Below the pieces are notes generated by a model. That model worked only from the letters and a program-made list of their open reading frames with translations, did not search any database and was not told the DNA's origin. A stretch of DNA of 64,000 nucleotides, from positions 1,674,001 through 1,738,000 of the forward strand of contig OY969923.1 of assembly GCA_963704615.1 (NCBI GenBank), in the 5' to 3' direction. Below are positions 44,148-54,080 of this stretch, piece after piece (the stretch's first letter is position 1; every line of letters starts with the position of its first letter). This DNA is from Bog-756 sp963704615 (GTDB lineage Bacteria > Actinomycetota > Acidimicrobiia > Acidimicrobiales > RAAP-2). A program made the translations under genes and the position numbers.

Positions 44148-44617
44148 TGGATCGCTTCCTCCTGTGTCGAGAGTCCGTCGAGGACCTTCTGGTACTCCCC
44201 GTATCCTTCTGCCTCGAGGTCGGCGTAAGGGACGAACCGAAGGGCGGCCGAGTTGATGCAGTAACGCAGGCCACCCTCTTCGGCCGGACCGTCGTCGAAG
44301 ACGTGACCGAGGTGACTGTCTCCGTGGGCCGAGCGAACCTCGGTCCTCGTCATCCCGTGACTCCGATCCACGTTCTCCACAACGTTGCCGGCAACCAGCG
44401 GCACCGTGAAGCTGGGCCACCCGCACCCACTGTCGAACTTCTGTTTCGAGGCGAACAGAGGCTCGCCCGACACCACGTCGACATAGATGCCCGACTGCTT
44501 GTTGTCCCAAAACTCGTTGTCGAACGCCGGCTCGGTGGCGCCCTTTTGGGTCACCTCGTACTGCCGGCTGTTGAGCTGGGAGATCTTTTCTGGGTCTTTG
44601 GTGTAGCGATCTGCCAC
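44144..44617 (-). CDS. msrB: Peptide methionine sulfoxide reductase MsrB
   Basis: GTG 44617 follows GGAAGGAGGG and starts VADRYTKDPEKISQLNSRQY. The family features are FDNEFWDNKQSGIYVDVVSG, the FDSGCGWPSF motif, and the catalytic Cys in GLRYCINSAALRF. It reduces R-Met sulfoxide. Zinc-binding CxxC pairs found in many MsrB are absent here, so this is the zinc-free form. Its stop overlaps the msrA start by four bases. Confidence 0.95.
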   Translation of the reverse strand: MADRYTKDPEKISQLNSRQYEVTQKGATEPAFDNEFWDNKQSGIYVDVVSGEPLFASKQKFDSGCGWPSFTVPLVAGNVVENVDRSHGMTRTEVRSAHGDSHLGHVFDDGPAEEGGLRYCINSAALRFVPYADLEAEGYGEYQKVLDGLSTQEEAIQ

Positions 44618-44843
44618 GTGCCCTCCTTCCGTCGGACCTCCCCCGGTGATCAACGCCTCAGGGCCCCCCGTCATTCCGACATTACGCTTCACGCCTTCTC
44701 CGATGTCGAGTACCTGTGACGGCGACAATCCCGTCTGGTCCCGACACGCGCTGGGAGACGGATCCCAGCCGAGCCCGGCCACAGGCGTCGTCTCGACCCC
44801 GGACTCCGGTTCACGTGGATGGGCAACGACATGCCGATCGTTC

Positions 44844-46787
44844 CTAGCGGTGTGACCTGGCTCGTGAATTGGTCGACGAGGTGGCGCCTCCGGATTCCTT
44901 CCCGTCAGCGGCGGTGCGGACCCGGCGGACGATGTTGGTGAGGTCCTCCCCGGAGATGGTCTCCTTCTCGAGGAGGGCGGCAATGACGGCGTCGAGGGCA
45001 TCGCGGTTGTCGCTGAGCAGCCCACGGGCCCGGTCCTCGGCCTCGGTGAGCAGTCGGCTCACCTCCTCGTCGATGACCTGCTGGGTGCCCTCGGCATAGG
45101 GGCGCTCCTGGCCGAACTGGGGGCCGTTCAAGTACGCCGGTTGGTCGGATCCGTAGCCGATCGGTCCCAGTTTTGAAGACAGCCCCCAGTCCCGGACCAT
45201 CTTGATGGCCAGGTCGGTGGCCCCGGAGAGGTCGCTGGCGGCCCCGGTCGAGGCCTCCCCGATGACCAGGTTCTCCGAGGCCCGGCCGCCCAGACGGATG
45301 GCCAGGGAGTCGAGCAGGTAGCTCTCGGAATAGAGGTGGCGCTCGTCGACCGGGAGCTGCTCGGTGACCCCGAGGGCTCGCCCGGCCGGCAGGATGGTGA
45401 TCTTGGCCACCGGGTCGGCGTGCTCCGACAAGAAGGCCACCAGGGCGTGTCCGGATTCGTGGACCGCAACCGAGTGCTTCTCCTCGGGCAGGAGGGCATT
45501 GGAGGCGTCCCGGCGCCCGAGGATGATCCGGTCCCGGGCCTCGTCGATGTCCTTGGCGAAGATGACGTCACGGTCGTCACGGACGGCCACGATGGCCGCC
45601 TCGTTGATGAGGTTGGCCAGGTCGGCCCCCGAGAACCCGGGGGTGGCCCGGGCCACGGCGTCGAAGTCGACGTCAGGGGCCAGGTGCTTGCCCTCCACGT
45701 GCACGGCCAGGATGGCGGCCCGCTCGGCCTGGTTGGGCAGGGGGATCTCCACCTCCCGGTCGAAACGGCCGGGCCGGAGCAGGGCCGGGTCGAGGACCTC
45801 AGGGCGGTTGGTGGCGGCCATGACCACCACCCCGGTGGTGGGGTCGAAGCCGTCCATCTCGGCCAGCAGCTGGTTGAGGGTCTGTTCCCGCTCGTCGTTG
45901 GAGACGATCGATCCCCCCCGGCGCTGGCCGATGGCGTCGATCTCGTCGATGAAGATGATGGACGGGGCCCGCTTGCGGGCGTCGGCGAACAGATCCCGCA
46001 CCCGGGAGGCCCCCACCCCGACGAAGAGCTCGACGAAGCTCGAGCCGGTGAGAGCCAGGAAGGGGACCCCCGCCTCGCCTGCCACCGCCCGGGCCATCAG
46101 GGTCTTGCCCGTTCCCGGAGGGCCCACCATGAGCACGCCCCGGGGGCCGATGGCCCCGGCTCGGGCGTAGCGCTCGGGGTGGCTGAGGAAGTCGACCACC
46201 TCGGACACCTCCCGCTTGGCTCCCTCGTAGCCGGCGATGTCGGTGAACCGGGTGGTGGGCTTGTCCTCGTCGTAGACCTTGGCCTTGGAGCCGCCGATGC
46301 CCATGATCCCCCCGGCCAGCTGCTTTTGGCTCCTCCGTCCGATCCAGATGAAGAAGGCGATGAACAACAGGATGGGCAGGAAGGACAACAGGTCGGTCAG
46401 CAGGGCCGAACCCTGCCCGACCCCGGTGACGTCCACGTCGTGGGCCTTGAGGGTGGGGGCCAGCTGATCGTCGGTGATGGCTGTCGGGATCTGGCTGGTG
46501 TAGTCGTCGCCTCCCTTCAGGGTGCCGGTGATCGCTCCGCTCGGGTTGACCGATGCGGTGCGCACCTGGTTCGAGGTCACCTCGGAGAGGAACTTCGAGT
46601 AGCTGAAGGTCTTGGTCGGGGTGCTCGAGGTGTGGTTGAACGAGAGGAGGAGCAGCGTGATGAGGATTCCCACCGGCAAGAGCCACATCCGCCACCGAGG
46701 CGGGGGAGGGGGTGCCGGGGCCGGGGGTCGGTCGTTGGGTTCTCCGGGTTTGGCCGATCCGGTGAAGTGACGGGTCCTGAGCGTCAA
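44844..46787 (-). CDS. ftsH: ATP-dependent zinc metalloprotease FtsH
   Basis: 647 residues with an N-terminal Pro-rich tail, two membrane helices (MWLLPVGILITLLLLSF and LLTDLLSFLPILLFIAFFIW) and a short periplasmic loop. The AAA+ domain has Walker A GPPGTGKT, Walker B IIFIDEIDAIG and second region of homology ATNRPEVLDPALLRPGRFD. The zinc protease has HESGH near residue 442 and a later Asp ligand region. It degrades misfolded membrane and regulatory proteins. The sequence is intact over its whole length despite extreme GC. It sits upstream of the msr genes on the same strand with 226 bases between. Confidence 0.96.
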   Translation of the reverse strand: MTLRTRHFTGSAKPGEPNDRPPAPAPPPPPRWRMWLLPVGILITLLLLSFNHTSSTPTKTFSYSKFLSEVTSNQVRTASVNPSGAITGTLKGGDDYTSQIPTAITDDQLAPTLKAHDVDVTGVGQGSALLTDLLSFLPILLFIAFFIWIGRRSQKQLAGGIMGIGGSKAKVYDEDKPTTRFTDIAGYEGAKREVSEVVDFLSHPERYARAGAIGPRGVLMVGPPGTGKTLMARAVAGEAGVPFLALTGSSFVELFVGVGASRVRDLFADARKRAPSIIFIDEIDAIGQRRGGSIVSNDEREQTLNQLLAEMDGFDPTTGVVVMAATNRPEVLDPALLRPGRFDREVEIPLPNQAERAAILAVHVEGKHLAPDVDFDAVARATPGFSGADLANLINEAAIVAVRDDRDVIFAKDIDEARDRIILGRRDASNALLPEEKHSVAVHESGHALVAFLSEHADPVAKITILPAGRALGVTEQLPVDERHLYSESYLLDSLAIRLGGRASENLVIGEASTGAASDLSGATDLAIKMVRDWGLSSKLGPIGYGSDQPAYLNGPQFGQERPYAEGTQQVIDEEVSRLLTEAEDRARGLLSDNRDALDAVIAALLEKETISGEDLTNIVRRVRTAADGKESGGATSSTNSRARSHR

Positions 46788-47208
46788 GGTGGGACCTCCT
46801 TTACCGCCATGTCAGCGCTTGCTGGGCACCGGGCACCTGACTACGGATTACTACGCCAGCGCCCTGCCGTCCACCAGATGCGAGGATGCTCGCCTTCACG
46901 CATGGCGACAGTGTCCGACCCACCCCGCAGCATCGAGAGAGGAAGACCGCCAGGACAACGGCCCCGCATCGACGCAGCCACCGGAGGCCTGGACCAGGAG
47001 GGACGGAGCGAGGCCAGGAGCCGAAAGAGCGGTTACCGGAAGCTGTTTGCCCGTCTCTCCAACCGGGTACTAGGCAACTAGCCCTCCGGCCCCGGGTCAG
47101 AGCGTACGACGATTGCGAACCCGCAGCACGCCCGGCGCGGCGCTGGTTGGTTGTCCCCAAGGATCCCCGCAAGGCGGCGATCACGAAACCACGACCAGGG
47201 AGGTTGCG
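46788..47208. other. 421-base divergent intergenic region
   Basis: Between ftsH and the alpha/beta-hydrolase gene, transcribed away from it. No recognised gene. AGGGAGG before 47209 is the hydrolase ribosome binding site. Confidence 0.4.
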
Positions 47209-48039
47209 ATGCCATACGTCACCGTCGGTCAGGAGAACTCGGCCCCGGTCGAGCTGTACTACGAGGACCACGGCTCGGGGCGGCCGGTGGTGCTGATCCA
47301 CGGCTACCCCCTGGACGGCCACTCCTGGGAGAAGCAGCTCCCGGTGTTGCTCGACGCCGGGAGGCGGGTGATCACCTACGACCGGCGGGGGTTTGGGCAC
47401 TCCAGCCAGCCCACGACCGGCTACGACTACGACACCTTCACCGCCGATCTCAAGGCGCTGGTCGATGAGCTCGATCTGCGCGAGATGGTCCTGGCCGGGT
47501 TCTCGATGGGCACCGGCGAGGTCACCCGCTATCTGGGCACCTACGGCTCGGACCGGGTGGCCAAAGCCGCCCTCTTCGGACCGATCCCACCCTTCCTGCT
47601 CCAGACCCCCGACAACCCCAAGGGCGTGCCCCAGAGCGTGTTCGACGGGTTCATGGAGACGATCAAGAAGGACCGCTACGCCTGGTTCAAGTTCTTCCTC
47701 GACAACTTCTACAACGTCGACAAGCTGGCTGGCACCCGCATCAGCGACGAGGCCTGGAACGCCAGCTTCCAGGTGGCGGCCGGCTCGTCCGCCTACGCCA
47801 CCCTGGCGTGCGTGTCGACATGGCTGACGGACTTTCGGGCCGACCTGCCGAAGATCGATGTGCCGCTACTCGTGGTCCAGGGCACTGAGGACCGCATCCT
47901 TCCGATCGACGCCACGGGTCGCCGGCTTCCCGAACTGGTGAAGGACATCCAGTTCATCGAGGTCGAGGGCGGCCCCCACAACATCGGCTGGACCTACCCC
48001 GAGGAAGTGAACGACGCCCTCTTGAAGTTCATCGGATAG
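47209..48039 (+). CDS. Alpha/beta hydrolase (haloperoxidase/arylesterase type)
   Basis: 276 residues: PVVLIHGYPLDGHSWEKQLP with the HG oxyanion region, VITYDRRGFGHSSQPTTGYD, the nucleophile elbow AGFSMGTGE near residue 99, an Asp in VVQGTEDRILPI, and a His in EGGPHNIGW. This is the non-heme chloroperoxidase-like group, usually esterases or perhydrolases. ATG 47209 follows AGGGAGG. Its stop is followed in the same frame by a carboxymuconolactone-decarboxylase remnant, so a former operon of hydrolase plus decarboxylase is likely. Confidence 0.92.
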   Translation: MPYVTVGQENSAPVELYYEDHGSGRPVVLIHGYPLDGHSWEKQLPVLLDAGRRVITYDRRGFGHSSQPTTGYDYDTFTADLKALVDELDLREMVLAGFSMGTGEVTRYLGTYGSDRVAKAALFGPIPPFLLQTPDNPKGVPQSVFDGFMETIKKDRYAWFKFFLDNFYNVDKLAGTRISDEAWNASFQVAAGSSAYATLACVSTWLTDFRADLPKIDVPLLVVQGTEDRILPIDATGRRLPELVKDIQFIEVEGGPHNIGWTYPEEVNDALLKFIG

Positions 48040-48051
48040 TCCACGTCGGCA

Positions 48052-48288
48052 GGCAGGTTCACCGATCGCGAGAAGGTCGCCCTCGACTATACGGTCACGG
48101 TGATGCGCACACCCGTGGAGGTCACCGATGAGCTGTTCACCCGAAAGAAAGGGCGCGCCACAGATAAGCAGTTGGTCGAGATCACCGCACACCTGACGCT
48201 CGTGAACCTCGACCGGTTCAACGCCGCCTTCGGGATCGGTTCTGCCGGCTTCAGTGAAGGGATGGTCTGCCTTGTTCCTGACCGTCCA
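48052..48288 (+). pseudogene. Carboxymuconolactone decarboxylase (CMD) 5'-truncated relic
   Basis: Directly after the hydrolase stop and in the same reading frame, the DNA encodes FTDREKVALDYTVTVMRTPV, ELFTRKKGRATDKQLVEITA and FNAAFGIGSAGFSEGMVCLV. This is the C-terminal half of a CMD/AhpD-type protein, including the typical FSEGMVC end. The N-terminal half with its CxxC-type sequence is missing and the frame then runs on into non-homologous DNA. It has no start codon of its own. Such proteins reduce peroxides or decarboxylate gamma-carboxymuconolactone. Confidence 0.72.
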
Positions 48289-48582
48289 GCGGTATCACGG
48301 GTGGGACCCCCGTCCTCTGGTATATCGCTCCGGTCAGAGCCATTGCCGGCGCCTGAAACCGAGCCGTCGGAGGCGGGGGAGACGGACGTCGCGTCGCCAC
48401 CCAATGTCGCCCCCGACAAACCGAGGCGGACGGTCTGGATGCCGAAATCGGTGCCTTGGACCAGTCGACCGGGATTATCGATGCCGATGTGATCTGATCG
48501 GATGAGTGTTCGGCACGAGGAGGGCTCGACGGCCTCGCCCGTCGTCTCGGGCGGCTCGGAGCGACGGGGCATACTGTGCGCG

Positions 48583-50502
48583 GTGATCTCATCAGCCGAG
48601 GAAAACCTGAAAGAGACGGCCAAAGCAGGCAGGATGACTCGGCGGATGGTCACCGGAGCAGTGGCCATCGGCGTTTCGCTGGTGGCACCTGTGTTCGGCG
48701 TCGTCATGGCCGCTCCGGCCGGCGCGGCCCTGACGGCGCCGACCCTGACCACTTCGACGACCACCGACCTGCCAGCCGATCGATCCATCAGATTCACCGT
48801 CCAGGGAGTCCCGGCAGGAACGGCGCTTCTCGCCGTGCAGTGCACGCCTCAAGCCCTGACGGAGGGAGAGGACGCGTGTGGAAACCGGCGCAATGCCCTC
48901 GTCTTCGCGAATTCGTCCGGGATCGCGACCGGGTCGTTCGTGCCCAGTCCAGTGATCCAGACCACGCTGGGAGCGGTGGACTGCACGCAAGCGTCGGCGA
49001 GCTGTCTATTCGGTGTGGCCTCGATTGCCGGTGACGGGAGCGACTCGGTCATCGGTGCGAAGTCGATCTCCTTCGCCCCCGGCGTGACCGCCTCTAGGCC
49101 TGCGGGCAAATCGACCGAGTCCGCAGCGCCCACCCATCTCGCCAGTTCAGTCGCGGTCGCGGGTCCGATCATCATCGGTGGCCGCCCGTTGACAGAGTCA
49201 GTGATCGCGGGGCTGGCTCCCCGGCTGTCGTCGACCGGCGCCATCACCGGTCCCGAGCTTCCCGCACCGAGCCGCGCTGCACCGCGCCGACTCGTGGCCG
49301 GCCAGGGGATCATCGAGCTCACGCTCGAGGGCCCCAAGACGTCCTGGGAAAGCGCCCAGCGGGCCGTGGTCGTGGACGTCTCGGTGGATGGAGGCCCCTC
49401 GCAGCAGATCGTCTGCTTCGCCGGAGCATCACCGTTCACCTATGCCGGGTTCACCGGAACGCTGTCGACCGGCAGCCACGCGGTCACGGTGGCCGTCGAT
49501 ACCGGGCTGTCGGACACCGGTACCTTGGCTCCGACCGTGCGACTCGTTCACCTGCAGCTGGAAGTCGTGGATCCGTCCAACTCGTGGTACGACCGCATCG
49601 CCTTTGCCCCGGTGGTCTACGGCAGGGCGGACACCGCTCAGGAGGACACACCTCTGCTCACCTATGCAGACCAGGGTGCCGGAACCGGCGGCGTCCGCAG
49701 CCTCTCCTACGCGACGATCTGGTCCAAGGAGGAAGCCGGCACGAGCTTCGTACCTTTCCTCGAGTGGGGTGAATGGGGCCGCATGACCGACATCACCCAG
49801 ACGGTTGCTTTGGACGTCGTATCAGGCGATGCGATCACCAACGAGACCTACAACACGTGTGGGTGCCTCGGTACCCCGGCGACGGAAAACGAGGTCTCCG
49901 TCGTCGAGGAGGAAGTTCCGTTTTCCGGCTCCTACTACGAGCAGACCCATGCGATCGTTCGCAATGCGTCCGGCAACGACTATCAGAGCGAGTCGGGCAC
50001 AACGGCATTCCGGATCCAGCAGGTTCCCGTCGCGGGACCGCCCCCTGGTGCGGACCGCGACGCGGTGATGGACGCCAATCCCTGGACCTACCTCATTTCG
50101 GCACAAGAGACGTCCCGTTGGTACACCAACGGGACCGCTGATCCGGCTTCACCGGAGATCGGAGACAGCCGCCAGTACGCCATTGTGGATCTCCGCACGA
50201 ATATCCACGACGTGAGTGCCACAGCCGTCGACATCCAGCTGTCGGGGTCGAGCCAGTGGTATTCGAGCGACTACGGAAGCGGTTTTCCGCTGCAGGATGG
50301 TGGGCACGGGCGCACGGCGGTGAAGCTCCCGCTGGACTGGCAGAACCGGACGATCACGGGACTCAAGATTCTCTACTACCCCTCTGGTCCCAAACCGTCG
50401 GTTCGGGACGTGGCGGTCAGGGTTCTCGGACTCACCCGGTCTTACACCGTCGAATCCCCGGCGATCCCGATGGTCCAGATCGAGGCGGGGGCCGCATCCT
50501 GA
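48583..50502 (+). CDS. Large secreted protein with neocarzinostatin-like domain
   Basis: Start uncertain: GTG 48583 with TACTGT five bases upstream (candidate leaderless) or ATG 48634 (MTRRMVTGAVAIGVSLVAPV), which gives a compact signal peptide ending near AGAA. Residues just after it (TTDLPADRSIRFTVQGVPAG, LLAVQCTP, GAVDCTQASASCLFGVAS) match the Ig-like neocarzinostatin/enediyne apoprotein fold. The remaining 480 residues (VSVDGGPSQQIVCFAGASPF, WYDRIAFAPVVYGRADTAQE, GGHGRTAVKLPLDWQ) are secreted beta-rich sequence I do not recognise. Probably extracellular; no catalytic motif identified. Confidence 0.75.
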   Translation: MISSAEENLKETAKAGRMTRRMVTGAVAIGVSLVAPVFGVVMAAPAGAALTAPTLTTSTTTDLPADRSIRFTVQGVPAGTALLAVQCTPQALTEGEDACGNRRNALVFANSSGIATGSFVPSPVIQTTLGAVDCTQASASCLFGVASIAGDGSDSVIGAKSISFAPGVTASRPAGKSTESAAPTHLASSVAVAGPIIIGGRPLTESVIAGLAPRLSSTGAITGPELPAPSRAAPRRLVAGQGIIELTLEGPKTSWESAQRAVVVDVSVDGGPSQQIVCFAGASPFTYAGFTGTLSTGSHAVTVAVDTGLSDTGTLAPTVRLVHLQLEVVDPSNSWYDRIAFAPVVYGRADTAQEDTPLLTYADQGAGTGGVRSLSYATIWSKEEAGTSFVPFLEWGEWGRMTDITQTVALDVVSGDAITNETYNTCGCLGTPATENEVSVVEEEVPFSGSYYEQTHAIVRNASGNDYQSESGTTAFRIQQVPVAGPPPGADRDAVMDANPWTYLISAQETSRWYTNGTADPASPEIGDSRQYAIVDLRTNIHDVSATAVDIQLSGSSQWYSSDYGSGFPLQDGGHGRTAVKLPLDWQNRTITGLKILYYPSGPKPSVRDVAVRVLGLTRSYTVESPAIPMVQIEAGAAS

Positions 50503-50779
50503 CAGAGCGTGGAGGCTGCAGATAGCGAACGCAGGCCGTCGTCGAAACGGATCGGGTGACCTCGCGCCCCTCGTGCGCTATTTCTCTCAGTTCGTGCAGA
50601 GAGAGGCTGGCTGCGCGCTGAGCCATGTTCTCGACCGAGATACACTCGGCGGGAAGCATCGCCAAGGGTGCCACCTCCCCTTGGCTCTTTTGCTCACGGC
50701 TCGTGGTTTCGCCGCTGCATTGACCAATTGTTGACCTGAATTCATTCGCGACCGGTAGTTGCACGAGAGGAGTGCGCTC

Positions 50780-53173
50780 ATGGACCTTGCCTTCGGTGCT
50801 CTGGGCCGCTGGGTAGTCAAGCTCCGATGGCTCATCATCGTGATATGGGTGATTGGCACGGTGTTCGCCGTCAAATCTCTTCCGTCGCTGAGCAGCCAGG
50901 TGAACAACAACAACAGTCAATTTCTGCCGTCGACGGCGCCAAGCAATCAAGCGGCTACTCTCGCCCAACCTCTCATCGGCTCCACCAGCCAATCCCCGAT
51001 ACCGGTCGTGGCGGTGACGTCGGATCCCCCCTTGACGGCCAGCGATCAGGAGTCACTGCGTCAGCTTTCAGCGGACCTGGCCAAGGTACCCACCGTCGAG
51101 AGCGTCCGCTTCCTGGCTGAATCGCCCAACCGAGACGCCGCACAGCTGCTTGTGACCTCATCGACTCAGCCGTTTGGTCCGACCGGACCAAAAACGCTCG
51201 TCGACAATCTGCAGTCCGCCCTCGATCGGGCCGACATGCCCTCACACCTCCACGTCCAACTGGCGGGTGCGATCGTCACCGACGTGGCCAACAATGCCAA
51301 GTCGAACAAGCAGGGCAATGCCATCCAACTCTTCTCCATCCTGTTCATCATCATCCTGCTGCTGATTATTTTCCGATCCGTGCTGGCGCCTTTCGTGACC
51401 TTGATCCCGCCTGTCTTGGTCCTTGGACTTTCAGGCTCATTCATCGGGGCACTCGGCGCGCACGGACTGAAGATCTCATTCTTCACGCAGATCCTGCTCA
51501 TCGTGCTCATCCTGGGAGCGGGGACCGACTACGGGCTTTTCTTGGTCTTTCGAGTACGCGAGGAGCTGCTGGGTGGACTGCCACCCAAGGAGGCCGTGGC
51601 CTTTGCCGTGAGCCGGGTCGGCGAATCGATCTCCGCCTCGGCGGGCACCGTGGTCGTAGCCCTACTCACCCTGTTGCTCGCCAGTTTCGGGATCTACCAC
51701 GATCTCGGCGTGCCCCTCGCCATCGGGATCGTGGTCATGTTGGCGGCAGGGCTCACCCTGCTGCCCGCGTTGCTCACGGTGTTCGGCCGGGCCGTCTTCT
51801 GGCCCTCGAAGACGGTGCCCCGAGCCCACGCCGACGGGGTCTGGGGTCGGATCGCCGGTCGTCTTGTGCAGCGGCCGGCCCTGACCTTGAGCGTCGGCGT
51901 GGTCATCTTCGGCGTGCTGGCCGCGTTCGCGGCGGGCTTCAAGCCGGGTGGATTCGGCGGCGACATCACGCCTCCGGCCGGCACGAACGCGGCCAAGGGG
52001 GCCGCGGCCCTGGCCAGCTACTTCCCGCAGGCCAGCTCCAACCCGACCAACCTGGTCATGCAGTTTCCCACCTCGGTCTGGCAGGATCCCTCGGTCCTCG
52101 AGGAGGCGACGACGGGTCTCCGGGGTTCCGGTGAATTCACCCAGCTCGCCGGTCCTCTTGATCCCAACGGCACTTCCATCACTCCTCAGCAACTGCAGGC
52201 GCTCCACGCCGAACTGCCCTCACCACAAGCCCTCGTCAATTCCAACCGCCTCACACCCCCGGTCGGGACGGCCATTCCCACCCCTTTGTACAACGCCTAT
52301 TTGGCCACCGCCCGCTATGTCAGCAGCGACGGATCGACAGTCCAGTGGGAAGCTGGCCTGAAAGCCGGGGATCCGAGCACGACTGCGGCCCTCAACGCCG
52401 TGCCGGCGGTCCGGACCGCCGTGGCCACCGTGGCGCACAGGGTCGGAGCCACCGCCAACGGCGTGGCTGGTGAGGCACCGGCTCTCTATGACGTGAGCAA
52501 CATCTCTGACCGTGATCTCCGTCACATCGTTCCCGTCGCCGTGCTGGCCATCGGTATCGTGTTGGCTCTCGTCCTGCGCAGCTTGATTGCGCCGCTCTAC
52601 CTCATCCTCAGCGTGGTGCTCTCTTATCTGGCGTCGCTTGGGATCTCGGTCATTGTCTTCATCAAGTTCGGCAATTCGGGCGGAATCGTCTTTCTCTTAC
52701 CCTTCCTGATGTTCATCTTCCTGCTCGCCCTGGGTGAGGATTACAACATTCTGGTCATGACCCGGATCCGGGAAGAAGCAGGAAAGCGCCCGCTGCGCTC
52801 AGCAGTGGTCAGGGCCGTCGGAGCGACGGGGCCGACGGTCACGTCGGCCGGTCTCGTGTTGGCGGGCACCTTCACCGTGCTGGCCGTCGTCGGCGGCAGC
52901 GGATCGGGCAATGGTCAAATCCGTCAGATCGGCTTTGGCCTGGCCATCGGGATCCTTCTCGATACGTTCGTGGTGAGGACGGTGCTCGTGCCATCGACCG
53001 TGTCGTTGCTCGGCCGCTGGAATTGGTGGCCCTCTGCCATGGGTCGACGGTCTGCCGCGGGCAGTCCGGCCGACAGGAGCGTCACCGGCGGTGGACGAGT
53101 CGGCGATGTGACCGACGGTGGCGAACTGGTCCCGAGCGAATCTGATCGGGGTCAACCAGTCATCCCTTCGTAG
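50780..53173 (+). CDS. MMPL/RND-type membrane transporter
   Basis: 797 residues with about 12 membrane helices in two halves. The first: WVVKLRWLIIVIWVIGTVFA, FSILFIIILLLIIFRSVLAP and LIVLILGAGTDYGLFLVFRV with the charged GAGTDYG. The second: FMFIFLLALGEDYNILVMTR with ALGEDYN. MMPL proteins export lipids or other hydrophobic molecules to the envelope using the proton gradient, as in mycolic-acid export. ATG 50780 follows GAGAGGAG. The C-terminal 50 residues are charged cytoplasmic. The methyltransferase gene follows after 24 bases. Confidence 0.93.
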   Translation: MDLAFGALGRWVVKLRWLIIVIWVIGTVFAVKSLPSLSSQVNNNNSQFLPSTAPSNQAATLAQPLIGSTSQSPIPVVAVTSDPPLTASDQESLRQLSADLAKVPTVESVRFLAESPNRDAAQLLVTSSTQPFGPTGPKTLVDNLQSALDRADMPSHLHVQLAGAIVTDVANNAKSNKQGNAIQLFSILFIIILLLIIFRSVLAPFVTLIPPVLVLGLSGSFIGALGAHGLKISFFTQILLIVLILGAGTDYGLFLVFRVREELLGGLPPKEAVAFAVSRVGESISASAGTVVVALLTLLLASFGIYHDLGVPLAIGIVVMLAAGLTLLPALLTVFGRAVFWPSKTVPRAHADGVWGRIAGRLVQRPALTLSVGVVIFGVLAAFAAGFKPGGFGGDITPPAGTNAAKGAAALASYFPQASSNPTNLVMQFPTSVWQDPSVLEEATTGLRGSGEFTQLAGPLDPNGTSITPQQLQALHAELPSPQALVNSNRLTPPVGTAIPTPLYNAYLATARYVSSDGSTVQWEAGLKAGDPSTTAALNAVPAVRTAVATVAHRVGATANGVAGEAPALYDVSNISDRDLRHIVPVAVLAIGIVLALVLRSLIAPLYLILSVVLSYLASLGISVIVFIKFGNSGGIVFLLPFLMFIFLLALGEDYNILVMTRIREEAGKRPLRSAVVRAVGATGPTVTSAGLVLAGTFTVLAVVGGSGSGNGQIRQIGFGLAIGILLDTFVVRTVLVPSTVSLLGRWNWWPSAMGRRSAAGSPADRSVTGGGRVGDVTDGGELVPSESDRGQPVIPS

Positions 53174-53197
53174 GAGGAGGATGAGAACGGGGACCGC

Positions 53198-53929
53198 ATG
53201 CGAAAGGGAACCGACGTCTTTGGCCGAGCGCTGATGGACTGGGCCCGGGGTGGGACTGCTGCTGAGGTTATCGAACGAGACGACGGTTGTACGGATCTCC
53301 GCGCAGGTCACGATTTGTACGTGGCGGCATTCAAGGACTGGCCAGTTTCGGAGCGGCAGTCCATACGCTATGCCCGTGGTCGCGTCATCGACGTGGGCTG
53401 TGGCGCGGGGAGAGTCGCTCTGTATCTGCAGCGGCAAGGGTTCGATGTCGTTGGGCTGGATGCTTCACGCCTGGCGATCCGGTCCGCTCGGTTGCGTGGC
53501 GTGAAGGAGACATGGTGTATCTCGATCGATGAATTATCGAAGACGGTTGGCTCGTTTGACACCGTTGTGCTGTTCGGAAACAATTTCGGGATCTTTGGTT
53601 CTCCCGAACGTCTCCGGAGAACATTGGGGACCTGGGCCCGTAGGATGAAGCCTGACGCTCGCATCTTGGCGCAGAGCACCAATCCTTATTGCGGCGGTGC
53701 TCCAGCGATCGATCGGACGTATTACCAAAGGAACAAGCACAAGGGCCTGATGCCCGGACAGTTACGTATACGAACCCAATACCGAGGTTCTGTCGGTGCC
53801 TGGTCAGATTGGCTCTTTGTTTCGCGCAACGAGATGCGGAGCCTCCTGAAGGGCACGGGATGGCACCAATCCAAAATTCTCGGAGGACGTCCCAGCGAGT
53901 CCTATGTTGCCGTCTTGGAGAAGGACTGA
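53198..53929 (+). CDS. Class I SAM-dependent methyltransferase
   Basis: 243 residues with motif I VIDVGCGAGRVALYLQRQGF, motif II GLDASRLAIRSARLRG, and motif IV FDTVVLFGNNFGIFG. The SAM-binding fold is complete. GGAGGAGGATG-like sequence precedes the ATG at 53198. It follows the MMPL gene closely, so the two may modify and export a common lipid or small molecule, though this is only context inference. Acceptor substrate unknown. Confidence 0.87.
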   Translation: MRKGTDVFGRALMDWARGGTAAEVIERDDGCTDLRAGHDLYVAAFKDWPVSERQSIRYARGRVIDVGCGAGRVALYLQRQGFDVVGLDASRLAIRSARLRGVKETWCISIDELSKTVGSFDTVVLFGNNFGIFGSPERLRRTLGTWARRMKPDARILAQSTNPYCGGAPAIDRTYYQRNKHKGLMPGQLRIRTQYRGSVGAWSDWLFVSRNEMRSLLKGTGWHQSKILGGRPSESYVAVLEKD

Positions 53930-54080
53930 CTTACCCGACCGGTTGTGAGTCTGGCCGGTGTGGAGTTACGAACACTGGCCCATGCCGCAAAGCAATCTTC
54001 GGGCCAGACGGCTCGTTTGCGTCGAGCAGGTGAAAACCCTGAGCACGGCGCAGACTCGGTGCTGGGCTACCGGCATGAGC

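Noticed and set aside
45336..47081. 581-codon plus-strand frame antisense to ftsH
   Set aside because: It is a GC-driven shadow; the opposite strand encodes a complete, motif-perfect FtsH and this frame has no family similarity.
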